29,644 nt of DNA from UBA5734 sp964528645 (GTDB taxonomy: Bacteria > Bacillota > Clostridia > Saccharofermentanales > UBA5734), in assembly GCA_964528645.1 (NCBI GenBank), contig CAZGSR010000034.1, positions 1 to 29,644 on the forward strand, given 5' to 3'. Shown piece after piece: positions 1 to 7,198 of this stretch. The notes below the pieces were generated by a model that did not search any database, was not told the origin of the DNA, and saw only the letters and a list, made by a program, of their open reading frames with translations. How positions within the stretch are numbered: the stretch's first letter is position 1; every line of letters starts with the position of its first letter. Position numbers and translations under genes: made by a program.

Positions 1-210
1 ACTTGCCGGCATCTGTGCCAGGTTCGCGGCCGTGCCGGATCCACTTGCCGGCATCTGTGCCAGGTCTGCGGCGGTGCCGGATCCACTTGCCGGCATCTGT
101 GCCAGGTGCGCGGTCGTGCCGGATCCACTTGCCGGCATCTGTGCCACGTTCGCGGCCGTGCCGGATCTACTTGCCGGCATCTGTGCCAGGTTCGCGGCCG
201 TGCCGGATCA
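1..210. repeat. Tandem array of five 42-bp repeats
   Basis: Five consecutive 42-bp units start at 1, 43, 85, 127 and 169. Each begins ACTTGCCGGCATCTGTGCCA and ends near GTGCCGGATC. Units differ at only a few positions, mostly in the GGTTCGCGGCCG segment. The array is cut by the left edge, so its true length is unknown. Every unit junction carries TGCCGG, nine bases, then CCGGCA, so a transcript could form a row of 6-bp hairpins. The period is a multiple of three and several frames stay open on both strands, but no start with a ribosome binding site was seen. It lies downstream of the aldolase gene. Function unknown; non-coding is the simpler reading. Confidence 0.9.
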
Positions 211-279
211 TTTTCCAGCATGTGCATCAGCTCCAGTCAATGCTGGATTAGTTCTATCTCCAGAGCAGGGCAAAGCCGT

Positions 280-1011
280 TTACTGCTGGTTGAAATACCA
301 GTAGCCAGCCGGATAGCGCGGCAATTTTCTGAACCCGGGATGGCGGCCTGGCACGTTGGCCTGGCGGCGGATCTCGAGCCATTCGTCAATTTTCTCGCGG
401 GGCATCGTCCGGCCCGGCGCCAGCTGGTGAACCGTCAGGCTGATCTTGGCGTATTGCTCGACCGATTCCATCAGGTAATAGGCCGACATCAGGTCGGCAC
501 CCACTGTGAGCACGCCATGGAATTCGAGCATCATTGCATCATAGTCTTCGAGCAGCGGTGTGATCGAGTCTGGAACCCCCGGTGTCGATGGCGTGGCATA
601 GGGGGCAATCGGCACGCAGCCGAGGGCATAGACGGCCTCTGTGGCGACATAATCATCGAGCGGTTCACCGGCGCAGGCAAAGCCGGTGGCTGTCGGTGGA
701 TGAGCGTGGACAACAGCCTGGACGTCTGGTCGGACTTCGTAGGCCCTCAGGTGCATCGGCAGCTCAGACGTTTTTTTCCAGGTTCCTTCGAGAACGTTGC
801 CCGCAAGGTCTACCTTCAAAATCATGTCCGGAGTCATCGCTCCTTTGCTGACGCCAGTAGGTGTGACCAGCAAATTACCGTCGGGTGTGCGGCAGGAGAT
901 GTTGCCATCGTTGGAGGCTACCATGCCGCGGGTAAAAAGCAGGCGGCCGATTTCACAGATCTGTTCCTTTAGTTTCTGTTCCTGTTTCTGATTGGTGTCG
1001 AGAATCTCCAT
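280..1011 (-). CDS. Class II aldolase (L-fuculose/L-ribulose phosphate aldolase-epimerase family)
   Basis: A 243-residue protein of the class II aldolase/adducin family. These zinc enzymes cleave a ketose 1-phosphate to dihydroxyacetone phosphate plus an aldehyde, or epimerise L-ribulose 5-phosphate. Family landmarks are visible: SNDGNIS (33-39), PTGVSKG (51-57), the acidic residue E83 after KKTS, HAHPP with zinc ligands H102 and H104, and a third histidine H165 in EFHG. Length is slightly above the usual ~215, mainly from a C-terminal tail rich in Pro, Arg and aromatics. The ATG follows a GAAAGGGA-type site. It is the last gene of a three-gene operon, 30 bases after the FGGY kinase, so it probably cleaves the kinase product. 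Substrate (fuculose, xylulose or another ketose phosphate) is not resolved. Confidence 0.88.
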   Translation of the reverse strand: MEILDTNQKQEQKLKEQICEIGRLLFTRGMVASNDGNISCRTPDGNLLVTPTGVSKGAMTPDMILKVDLAGNVLEGTWKKTSELPMHLRAYEVRPDVQAVVHAHPPTATGFACAGEPLDDYVATEAVYALGCVPIAPYATPSTPGVPDSITPLLEDYDAMMLEFHGVLTVGADLMSAYYLMESVEQYAKISLTVHQLAPGRTMPREKIDEWLEIRRQANVPGRHPGFRKLPRYPAGYWYFNQQ

Positions 1012-1041
1012 GTTTATTTCCCTTTCAATTTAATGACGCTT

Positions 1042-2553
1042 TTATAGTGCAGCCCAGTGGGCAAAATCACCTTTCATGTGTTCGTAAAAATTCCGGAACA
1101 CCTTGTACTTCGCAGCATAGGCCCGAGCTTGTACCGGGTCGGGTTCATACGTCTTGGCTACCTGGATGCTGTCAGCGACTGCTGAGGCCAGATCATCGAT
1201 CAGGCCCGAGGCAAAGGCCGCCAGCAGGGCATTGCCAAAGGCACCGCTGGAACTCTGCCGGACCGTCTGGACAGGGATGCCCAGGATCGAAGCTTTCATC
1301 TGCAGCCAGACCGGGCTGCTGCTACCGCCACCGACCGCATATAAGCTCTGGACCTGCTGGCCGGACTTATCTGCTTCTTCCACCACATGTTTCAGGGCAA
1401 AAGCTGATCCTTCCAGGATCGCTCGTACCATCTGGCCCCGGCTGGTTGAATGGGTCAGTCCAATGAATGCGCCTCGCACGTCTGAGTCCCAGAGTGGCGC
1501 ACGCTCACCAGCCATGTAGGGCAAAAACAGCAATTTACTATCCCCTGCGGACTGGGCGAGGTCATCGAGGTAACGATACGGATTTTTCCGGTAGGCGACA
1601 AGATCGTCGTACTCACTGCAGCCGATCTGGTCGCGATACCATTTCAGGCAGGCCCCAGTCGAACTGATCGGGCCAATCAGCAGATCCTGGCCGGGGACCG
1701 CATGATGGATCGACACGAGGTTGCAACTGTCCGGCCACGTGTCGCACCCAAGCATGAAGCAGCTCGATGTCCCTGTCATTTCGGCCGCCTCGCCTTTTCT
1801 GACGACCCCGCATTCGAGGGCGGAGGCAGCAGCATCGACCGTTCCTGCCAGGACTGGCACCCCTTCCGGCAAACCGGTCGCAACTGCCGCCGCTGGGGTG
1901 ATAACGCCTATGTAATCTGTGGAAGGATAAACATCCGGCAATTTCGTCAAGTCGATCTGCAGATCCTTGGCCAACGCATCTGACCAGCTCCGGTCTGCAA
2001 TGCTGTAAAGCCCAGTCAGGCTGGCGTGGACATGATCACAGGTTGCCTGGCCAGTCAGGCAGTAATTGACATAGCCATTGACCTGCAGGTATTTCCAGGC
2101 ACTGGCATGGATGTCGGGTTCATTTTGCATGACCCACATCAGATTGGGCAGCATGAAATAGGGATCGATCCGGTTGCCGGTGATGGCATGGATCCGCTCC
2201 TGGCCAATGGTATCCTGCAACTGTTCACACTGGGGCTCGGAGCGCCGGTCCATCCAGATCAGGGCCCGGCGCATGGGGCGCCCGTCGGCCGCAATAGGCA
2301 GCACAGCCGGAGCCTGCGAACTGACGCATATACCAAGGATTTGTCTGGACTGCAATTGAAAAGAACCCATGATCTCCCGCAACGCAGCCGCTGTCGCCTG
2401 CCACCAGTCCTGCGGATCTTGTTCTGCCCAGCCCGACTGGGGGAAATGCGTTGGATACTCCCGGCCGGCAGATGCCACGGTCTGGAAGTGCTGGTCAAAA
2501 AGAGTCGCCTTGGCGTTGGTTGTACCAATATCAATACCGATCAGATATCGCAT
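1042..2553 (-). CDS. FGGY-family carbohydrate kinase (xylulokinase-like)
   Basis: A 503-residue sugar kinase of the FGGY family, which phosphorylates a ketose or polyol with ATP. Visible features: N-terminal phosphate-binding motif GIDIGTTNAKATLFD (6-20), catalytic-base candidate D240 in GTVDAAASAL, ATP-site TGTSS (260-264), the C-terminal FGGY region beginning GERAPLWDSDVRG, and GGGSSSPVW in the second actin-like domain. Length matches xylulokinase and fuculokinase. GGAGGGAG precedes the ATG, and the gene starts 17 bases after the dehydrogenase stop, so the two are clearly co-transcribed. The downstream class II aldolase suggests the product is a ketose 1-phosphate, as in fucose or rhamnose catabolism, although overall resemblance is to XylB. 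Exact substrate unknown. Confidence 0.9.
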   Translation of the reverse strand: MRYLIGIDIGTTNAKATLFDQHFQTVASAGREYPTHFPQSGWAEQDPQDWWQATAAALREIMGSFQLQSRQILGICVSSQAPAVLPIAADGRPMRRALIWMDRRSEPQCEQLQDTIGQERIHAITGNRIDPYFMLPNLMWVMQNEPDIHASAWKYLQVNGYVNYCLTGQATCDHVHASLTGLYSIADRSWSDALAKDLQIDLTKLPDVYPSTDYIGVITPAAAVATGLPEGVPVLAGTVDAAASALECGVVRKGEAAEMTGTSSCFMLGCDTWPDSCNLVSIHHAVPGQDLLIGPISSTGACLKWYRDQIGCSEYDDLVAYRKNPYRYLDDLAQSAGDSKLLFLPYMAGERAPLWDSDVRGAFIGLTHSTSRGQMVRAILEGSAFALKHVVEEADKSGQQVQSLYAVGGGSSSPVWLQMKASILGIPVQTVRQSSSGAFGNALLAAFASGLIDDLASAVADSIQVAKTYEPDPVQARAYAAKYKVFRNFYEHMKGDFAHWAAL

Positions 2554-2570
2554 GGTTTCTCCCTCCAGAT

Positions 2571-3611
2571 TTATTTACGGAGTGATTCTGGATTGAGGCA
2601 GTTTTTCACGGATTCGCCGGCAAGGAAATGCTGCAGGTCATCGGCCAGGACGCTCAGGCCGTAATGGACCGTATCCTTTGTTGCCCCCGCAATATGAGGC
2701 GTCACGGTCACATTGTCGAGCCGGAGCAACGGGCTGTCAGGATCACATGGCTCCTCCTGGAATACATCGAGGGCAGCAGCAGCGATGATTTTGTCCCTGA
2801 GTGCCAGATACAAATCATCGTAATCAACCAGGCCGCCCCGGGCTGTATTGACGAAAAGCGCGGTCGGTTTCATCTGGCGGAAACGGTCCAGGTTGAACAG
2901 ATGCCTGGTCTCGGGTGTCAGGCGGGCATGGACTGAGACCACATCGGATCGTTGCAGCAACTCGTCCAAAGATACAGATTCCACACCAAACTCGGCCATC
3001 CGTTCCGGTGTGACAAAGGGATCATGGGCAACGACGGTCATGCCAAACGCCTTAAGGATCGTACTGATGCGGTAGGCAATGTTGCCAAAGCCAACCAAGC
3101 CTGCCACTTTGCCCGGCAATTCAAAGTTGCAACGATCATATAGGTAGTATTCGTATTTCCAATCCTTCTGCACGAGGTGCAGATGGCCACGGGCGATGTT
3201 CTTAAGCTCCGCCAGGATCAGGCCGATTGTAAACTCAACAACGGCCACGGCATTGCGGCCAGGTGAATTAAAGACGGGAATGCCGCGCTCGGTGGCGGCT
3301 TTGAGATTGATGTTGGTCGGACCACCGCGGATGACTGCGATGGCTTTCAGGTTCTTGGCTGCTTCCAATACGGCGTCCGAGATCGGGGCCGCGTGCAGAA
3401 TCACCAGATCCGCCGCACTGATTCGATCTCTGATTTCCGCTTCCGATCCCTGGTATTCCGCGATCTCTGCATTGCGTTCAAATGGTTTCATCGGCCACTC
3501 AAACGTCATGCTGTCAAATTCCAGCGGCCCCCAGGGGGCCAGCGCTTGTGCCATTGTATGCTCAACGATTTCTGCTTTGACAAACTGGTCTCCCAAAATC
3601 AGGATTTTCAT
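2571..3611 (-). CDS. D-isomer-specific 2-hydroxyacid dehydrogenase (phosphoglycerate dehydrogenase-like)
   Basis: A 346-residue NAD(P)-dependent 2-hydroxyacid dehydrogenase. The Rossmann motif GFGNIA lies at 174-179, followed by D197 of HDPF. The catalytic triad is R258 (NTARGG), E287 (FQEEP) and H306 (TPHIAG). An upstream in-frame start at 3722 exists, but the ATG at 3611 is preceded by GGAG at good spacing and gives the family-typical start MKILILGDQF; the longer form would also begin inside the promoter. It is the first gene of the operon with the FGGY kinase and class II aldolase. A SerA role is unlikely in this setting. It more probably oxidises a sugar acid or reduces a 2-oxoacid in the same pathway. 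No ACT domain is present. Confidence 0.88.
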   Translation of the reverse strand: MKILILGDQFVKAEIVEHTMAQALAPWGPLEFDSMTFEWPMKPFERNAEIAEYQGSEAEIRDRISAADLVILHAAPISDAVLEAAKNLKAIAVIRGGPTNINLKAATERGIPVFNSPGRNAVAVVEFTIGLILAELKNIARGHLHLVQKDWKYEYYLYDRCNFELPGKVAGLVGFGNIAYRISTILKAFGMTVVAHDPFVTPERMAEFGVESVSLDELLQRSDVVSVHARLTPETRHLFNLDRFRQMKPTALFVNTARGGLVDYDDLYLALRDKIIAAAALDVFQEEPCDPDSPLLRLDNVTVTPHIAGATKDTVHYGLSVLADDLQHFLAGESVKNCLNPESLRK

Positions 3612-3686
3612 GCTCAGCTCCGATCCCACTTCGTTTTCTGCAATCACCCGCACCGTTAGTGCGCTCGTATCACCTGACGAAATAGT

Positions 3687-3715
3687 TTGTATTTGTTTTA
3701 ATATGTTTGTATAAT
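3687..3715 (+). promoter_or_regulatory. Promoter of the DeoR-family regulator gene
   Basis: TTGTAT (3687-3692) and TATAAT (3710-3715) are separated by 17 bases and point toward the regulator gene at 3803, predicting a transcript start near 3722. TTTGTAT occurs at 3686 and 3706 with TTTGTTT between them; such AT-rich direct repeats are plausible DeoR-family binding sites. The -10 hexamer coincides almost exactly with that of the opposing operon promoter. Confidence 0.72.
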
Positions 3716-3739
3716 AGTACATATAAGAACATTCGTCAA
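3711..3739 (-). promoter_or_regulatory. Promoter of the dehydrogenase-kinase-aldolase operon
   Basis: On the minus strand TTGACG (3739-3734) is followed after exactly 17 bases by TATTAT (3716-3711), a near-consensus housekeeping promoter. It would start a transcript near 3704 with a leader of about 90 bases before the ATG at 3611. The -10 element overlaps the opposing TATAAT by five bases. Confidence 0.75.
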
Positions 3740-3802
3740 TTGAATATGACTGGAAATTTCATCAGAAGTTGCATAGAATGCAAAGCAACAGGAGGACTCA
3801 CC

Positions 3803-4567
3803 ATGTTGAAGCAAACGCGCCATGACCAGATTTTGCAGCTTGTCAAAGAGAAGGGATCGATCGAAACCAGTGAATTGTGCAAGCTATTTGCCATCACAGA
3901 AATGACTGCCCGGCGCGATCTGGACGAATTGGCCCGGCAAGGGCTTGTGAATCGGACCCACGGGGGCGCGATCTTGTCTGTTGAAGATATCCAGTACGAG
4001 CGACCCTTCAACACACGACTGGAACTGAATACCGCTGCCAAAGAGGCCATTGCGCGGTCTGCCCTGCACTATATCAAAGACGGGCAGAAGCTGTTTTTCA
4101 ACAGCAGCTCAACCGTCCTGAGACTCGTCCAGCTGATCGATAATTCGCGCCAGCTCCTGATCGCGACCGACACCATCCGGATCGCCGACGAACTCAACAC
4201 CCGCAGCCAAGTCAGCGTGATCCAGATCGGTGGTGAACTCAAGAAAAACACCCTGGCCAGCTCCGGCTACTGGGCTGAAACCATGATCCGCCAATTCCAC
4301 TTTGATACCGCCATCCTGGGTGTCAAAGCGATCGACGCAGATGGTAACCTCTATTGCAGCAACCTGCTCGACCGCGGCATCTATGACGCCGTCTTCTCGG
4401 TCACTGACCAGATCATCCTGATCGCCGACTCGAGCAAACTCGGCCGGACCGACTTCGTCCGCTTCGGCAACCTCCGCGACATCGGCCGCCTCATCACCGA
4501 CACAAACGCCCCCGCAGAACTTCTGCAAACATTCAAAGAAAAAGGCTTCACCATCGAGCTGGCCTAA
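3803..4567 (+). CDS. DeoR/GlpR-family transcriptional regulator
   Basis: A 254-residue regulator. The N-terminal winged helix-turn-helix covers about 6-57 with the family signature SELCKLFAITEMTARRDLDE, then RTHGGAI. The remainder is the sugar-phosphate-sensing DeoRC domain (ribose-5-phosphate-isomerase-like fold) with the typical segment DTAILGVKAID. The ATG at 3803 is chosen because AGGAGGACTCACC precedes it; the reading frame extends upstream to 3707 without a site. It is divergent from the sugar operon. Family members usually repress the adjacent catabolic operon and are relieved by a phosphorylated intermediate, here probably the FGGY kinase product (inference). Confidence 0.92.
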   Translation: MLKQTRHDQILQLVKEKGSIETSELCKLFAITEMTARRDLDELARQGLVNRTHGGAILSVEDIQYERPFNTRLELNTAAKEAIARSALHYIKDGQKLFFNSSSTVLRLVQLIDNSRQLLIATDTIRIADELNTRSQVSVIQIGGELKKNTLASSGYWAETMIRQFHFDTAILGVKAIDADGNLYCSNLLDRGIYDAVFSVTDQIILIADSSKLGRTDFVRFGNLRDIGRLITDTNAPAELLQTFKEKGFTIELA

Positions 4568-4620
4568 AAAGGGACGCCGTCCCGATATCGACATTCGATA
4601 TCGGGACGGCGTCCCTTTTT
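4566..4620. terminator. Perfect 26-bp hairpin, bidirectional terminator (possible REP-type element)
   Basis: Positions 4566-4591 and 4595-4620 are perfect reverse complements around a CAT loop. The outer five pairs are A-T, so both strands end in TTTTT, as expected for a two-way intrinsic terminator between converging genes. It overlaps the regulator stop codon. Each arm also contains its own small palindrome (GGGACGCCGTCCC and GGGACGGCGTCCC). Confidence 0.85.
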
Positions 4621-4633
4621 AGGCACCAAAGCC

Positions 4634-4670
4634 GAAAACCCCTGCCGCTCTAGTCGCTGCAGGGGTTTTC
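4634..4670. terminator. Second convergent terminator hairpin
   Basis: GAAAACCCCTGC (4634-4645) pairs with GCAGGGGTTTTC (4659-4670) across a 13-base loop. It sits just past the stop of the 3D-domain gene and has A/T runs on both sides of the GC core, so it probably serves that gene, with read-through protection from the other side. Confidence 0.75.
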
Positions 4671-4674
4671 CGGT

Positions 4675-5286
4675 TCATTTGACAATTCTTAACTTTGCTT
4701 TGAGTGTGACGTTGAGCAGGTGCTCGCCGTCGGTCCGGTCGACGTAGACGTCGACATGGTTGCCTTTGACCGCGCCGCCACAGTCTTCTGCGACGCGATA
4801 GCCGATGCCTTCGATGTAGACCCGTGTGCCATAGGGGATGACTTTCGGGTCGACGGCAATTGTACGGCCGGCTTTGACTTTGGTTCCGGTTGAAGTGATA
4901 CCTTTGCCATTCATACCGGGTTCATCTTTGGTGTAGTGGGTGATCTTGAACTCAATCCACTCATATTCGGGCTTGTCTTCCAGGATCGATGGTTCTGCGG
5001 GTGCGCTGGTTGCCTTGGCAACACGACTGTCTTGGGAATAGGGTTCCCCGGGCATTTCTTCGCTGAGGTCATCGCCATCACGGCTGATCACGGCTTCGAA
5101 GCTCAGGGATGAATGGTCAAGATTGTCTAGCATGTCATCATAAACGGATGTACTGGGGGCTGTTGTTTCGGGTACTTGAGTTTTCTCTGGCTGGAGCACC
5201 GGAGCCGGAATCAATCCAAAGCTGTATGCTGCGAGATTGAAGGTCAGTGCCAGGGCAGATACGATTCTTGTAACTAAGTCGAACAC
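4675..5286 (-). CDS. Secreted 3D-domain protein (YuiC/YocH-like cell wall protein)
   Basis: A 203-residue protein. Residues 1-30 are mostly hydrophobic (LVTRIVSALALTFNLAAYSF) and act as a signal peptide or anchor. A Pro/Ser/Thr/acidic linker follows (about 30-108), then a C-terminal 3D domain (about 110-203). The domain is recognised by GITSTGTKVKAG, AVDPKVIPYGTRVYIEG and AEDCGGAVKGNHVDVYV, which carry the aspartates that name the fold. The fold is shared with MltA-type lytic transglycosylases and RpfB/YocH, so a peptidoglycan-related role outside the membrane is likely. No LysM or G5 domain is seen. The start is GTG with only a weak site; an in-frame stop just upstream limits alternatives. 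Confidence 0.85.
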   Translation of the reverse strand: MFDLVTRIVSALALTFNLAAYSFGLIPAPVLQPEKTQVPETTAPSTSVYDDMLDNLDHSSLSFEAVISRDGDDLSEEMPGEPYSQDSRVAKATSAPAEPSILEDKPEYEWIEFKITHYTKDEPGMNGKGITSTGTKVKAGRTIAVDPKVIPYGTRVYIEGIGYRVAEDCGGAVKGNHVDVYVDRTDGEHLLNVTLKAKLRIVK

Positions 5287-5350
5287 CTCATTACTTCAGT
5301 TTTGCGCACCATTTGTACAGGACCAGGTCAATAAAAGATGAACGACGTGA

Positions 5351-5380
5351 ATTCTAGCGGCAATTCTTTCATCTCGTCAA
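5351..5380 (-). promoter_or_regulatory. Candidate promoter of the 3D-domain gene
   Basis: On the minus strand TTGACG (5380-5375), 18 bases, then TAGAAT (5356-5351), about 65 bases before the GTG start. TCGTCA (5374-5379) and TGACGA (5389-5394) form an inverted repeat over and next to the -35 element, a possible operator. Confidence 0.55.
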
Positions 5381-5482
5381 CGTTTTTGTGACGAATTCAA
5401 CGGATTCAACAAATATCATGATGAAAAGTGACGTGAACTTTCAAACAATAGAGACAATTTCCCTCGAATGCAGTCCGAAAAT

Positions 5483-5511
5483 AAGGAACTTTTGTTCCTT
5501 TTCATTTTTTT
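5483..5511 (+). terminator. Terminator-like hairpin upstream of zwf
   Basis: AAGGAAC (5483-5489), TTTT loop, GTTCCTT (5494-5500), then a T-rich run to 5511 on the plus strand. No gene upstream on this strand needs it. It lies before the predicted zwf promoter, so it may insulate zwf or end a short leader or antisense RNA. The rest of the 300-base gap 5287-5586 holds only the two promoters listed here. Confidence 0.5.
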
Positions 5512-5531
5512 GAAACTGTGTCCTGTGTCAC

Positions 5532-5559
5532 TTGCAGATCCCCCCATTTGCGCTACTCT
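5532..5559 (+). promoter_or_regulatory. Candidate zwf promoter
   Basis: TTGCAG (5532-5537), 16-base spacer, TACTCT (5554-5559), then a short leader with AGGAG (5573-5577) nine bases before the zwf ATG. The match to consensus is moderate. Confidence 0.45.
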
Positions 5560-5586
5560 AAAAAAAACTGCCAGGAGTGAATCCAC

Positions 5587-7113
5587 ATGGAATTTCTCAA
5601 TCAGCAACACCAAGTCAGCGAACCTTCGATCATGGTGATTTTTGGCGGCACAGGGGATCTCACCCATCGCAAGCTGATTCCAGCCTTATACAACTTGGCC
5701 TTCGACCAGCTGATGCCGGATCATTTCGCCATCGTTTCGATCGGCCGTCGCAACAAAACGACCGAAGAATATCGCGATGAATTGAAAGTTGCACTGGAAA
5801 AATATTCACGCAATAAGATTTCTGAGAGCCAGTGGGAGCGGCTGAAGGAGATCATCTATTACTACCAGCTCGATTTTACCGCCACCGAAGGCTACGATGC
5901 CCTGGCGACCTTTCTCAAAGGGCTCGATGAACAGCACCAGACCCTGGGCAACCGGATTTTCTATCTGGCAGTCGCGCCGGAGTATTTCGAGACCATCGTC
6001 AACGGACTTGGCAAGAGTGGCCAGGCAACCTGTCATTACATCACGGGTGAAACTTGCCCCAACTGGCAGCGCCTGGTCATCGAAAAACCCTTCGGCAAAG
6101 ACCTCAAGACCGCCAAGCATTTGAACGACTCGCTGCATGCCTATTTCGCCGAAAACGACATCTACCGCATCGACCACTATCTGGGCAAGGACATGATCCA
6201 GAACATCATGGTCCTGAGGTTTGCCAATCTCGTCTTCGAGTCGCTCTGGAGCAACCAGTACATCGACAACATCCAGATCTCACTCGGCGAAAAACTCGGC
6301 GTCGGCTCGCGTGGCGGCTACTACGAGCATTCTGGCGCGATCCGCGACATGGTCCAGAACCACATCCTGCAGATCCTGTCGATGGTCGCCATGGAGCCGC
6401 CGGTTGCCCTGACAACGGAAGCCATCCGGCAGGAAAAGCTCAAGGTCATTCAGGCGATCACACCTTTCACAACAGATTCCCTGCGTGACAACGTTGTCTT
6501 CGGCCAATATGGCGCGGGCACCGTCGACGGTGAAAAAGTCCCTGGCTACCGCGAAGAGCTCAACGTCCCGGAGAACTCCAGCACCGAGACCTTCGTCGCC
6601 ATGAAACTCAGCGTCAACAACTTCCGCTGGGCTGGCACACCGTTCTATATCCGCACCGGCAAACGCCTCGCCGGCAGCAGTGCCGAGATTGTCGTCCAGT
6701 TCAAGTCACTGCCCAACATCCTGTACTTCGAAGATGAAAAAAACCACCAGGAGCCCAACCTGCTGGTCATCCGCATCCAGCCCAATGTCGGTGTCTATTT
6801 CCAGGTCAACACCAAGGACTTTTCCACCCAGAAAGACATCATGCCGGTCAAAGTCGAGACCAGCCACCTCAGCCCGAACCAGGGCAACACACCTGAAGCC
6901 TACGAGCGTCTGATCTACGACATCATGCGTGGTGATGCAACTCTGTTTGCCTGGTGGAACGAGGTCGAAGCCTCCTGGAAGCTGGCCGACCAGATCATCG
7001 CCTTCCGCGAAAATCTGCGCCACCGCTTTCCCAATTACACCGCCGGCACCAGTGGCCCGGTCAAGGCCATCGAACTGTTGGCCAGAGATGGCCGCGAGTG
7101 GTGGTCGGTGTAG
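5587..7113 (+). CDS. zwf: Glucose-6-phosphate 1-dehydrogenase
   Basis: A 508-residue enzyme that oxidises glucose 6-phosphate to 6-phosphogluconolactone with NADP(+) or NAD(+), the entry step of the oxidative pentose phosphate pathway in the cytoplasm. Seen directly: nucleotide-binding motif FGGTGDLTHRKL (19-30), EKPFGKD (166-172), active-site signature RIDHYLGKD (194-202, with the D196-H197 pair), and the catalytic-base histidine H259 in IRDMVQNH. Length is normal for the family (about 490-510). The start is supported by AGGAG nine bases upstream. It stands alone: no 6-phosphogluconolactonase or gnd is adjacent. Base composition matches the host backbone, in contrast to the AT-rich segment that follows its stop. 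Confidence 0.96.
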   Translation: MEFLNQQHQVSEPSIMVIFGGTGDLTHRKLIPALYNLAFDQLMPDHFAIVSIGRRNKTTEEYRDELKVALEKYSRNKISESQWERLKEIIYYYQLDFTATEGYDALATFLKGLDEQHQTLGNRIFYLAVAPEYFETIVNGLGKSGQATCHYITGETCPNWQRLVIEKPFGKDLKTAKHLNDSLHAYFAENDIYRIDHYLGKDMIQNIMVLRFANLVFESLWSNQYIDNIQISLGEKLGVGSRGGYYEHSGAIRDMVQNHILQILSMVAMEPPVALTTEAIRQEKLKVIQAITPFTTDSLRDNVVFGQYGAGTVDGEKVPGYREELNVPENSSTETFVAMKLSVNNFRWAGTPFYIRTGKRLAGSSAEIVVQFKSLPNILYFEDEKNHQEPNLLVIRIQPNVGVYFQVNTKDFSTQKDIMPVKVETSHLSPNQGNTPEAYERLIYDIMRGDATLFAWWNEVEASWKLADQIIAFRENLRHRFPNYTAGTSGPVKAIELLARDGREWWSV

Positions 7114-7161
7114 TAGGAATACACAGCCAAAAATAGGCAATCAGACAACTCAAGATTCTTA

Positions 7162-7198
7162 TTGTCAAAAGTATACCAATTTTGGTATACTTTTGACA
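7162..7198 (+). promoter_or_regulatory. Operator/promoter palindrome of the AbiE locus
   Basis: A perfect 17-bp inverted repeat, 7163-7179 and 7182-7198, surrounds a TT centre. Within it are TTGTCA (7162-7167) and TATACT (7186-7191), 18 bases apart, forming a promoter. The predicted start of transcription is at about 7198, the A of the ATG. The palindrome is the natural site for autorepression by the AbiEi protein. Confidence 0.75.

Noticed and set aside
215..246. CCAGCAT / ATGCTGG inverted repeat after the aldolase gene as a terminator
   Set aside because: The loop is 18 bases and there is no T-run on the minus strand after the stem.
3..304. Open frames across the 42-bp array that could encode a 14-residue repeat protein
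   Set aside because: Several frames on the plus strand are open for the same reason (a stop-free repeat of length divisible by three), none has a ribosome binding site, and they end shortly after the array.
106..972. Long plus-strand open frame of 288 codons
   Set aside because: It lies over the class II aldolase gene, whose motifs are unmistakable, and shows no family features.
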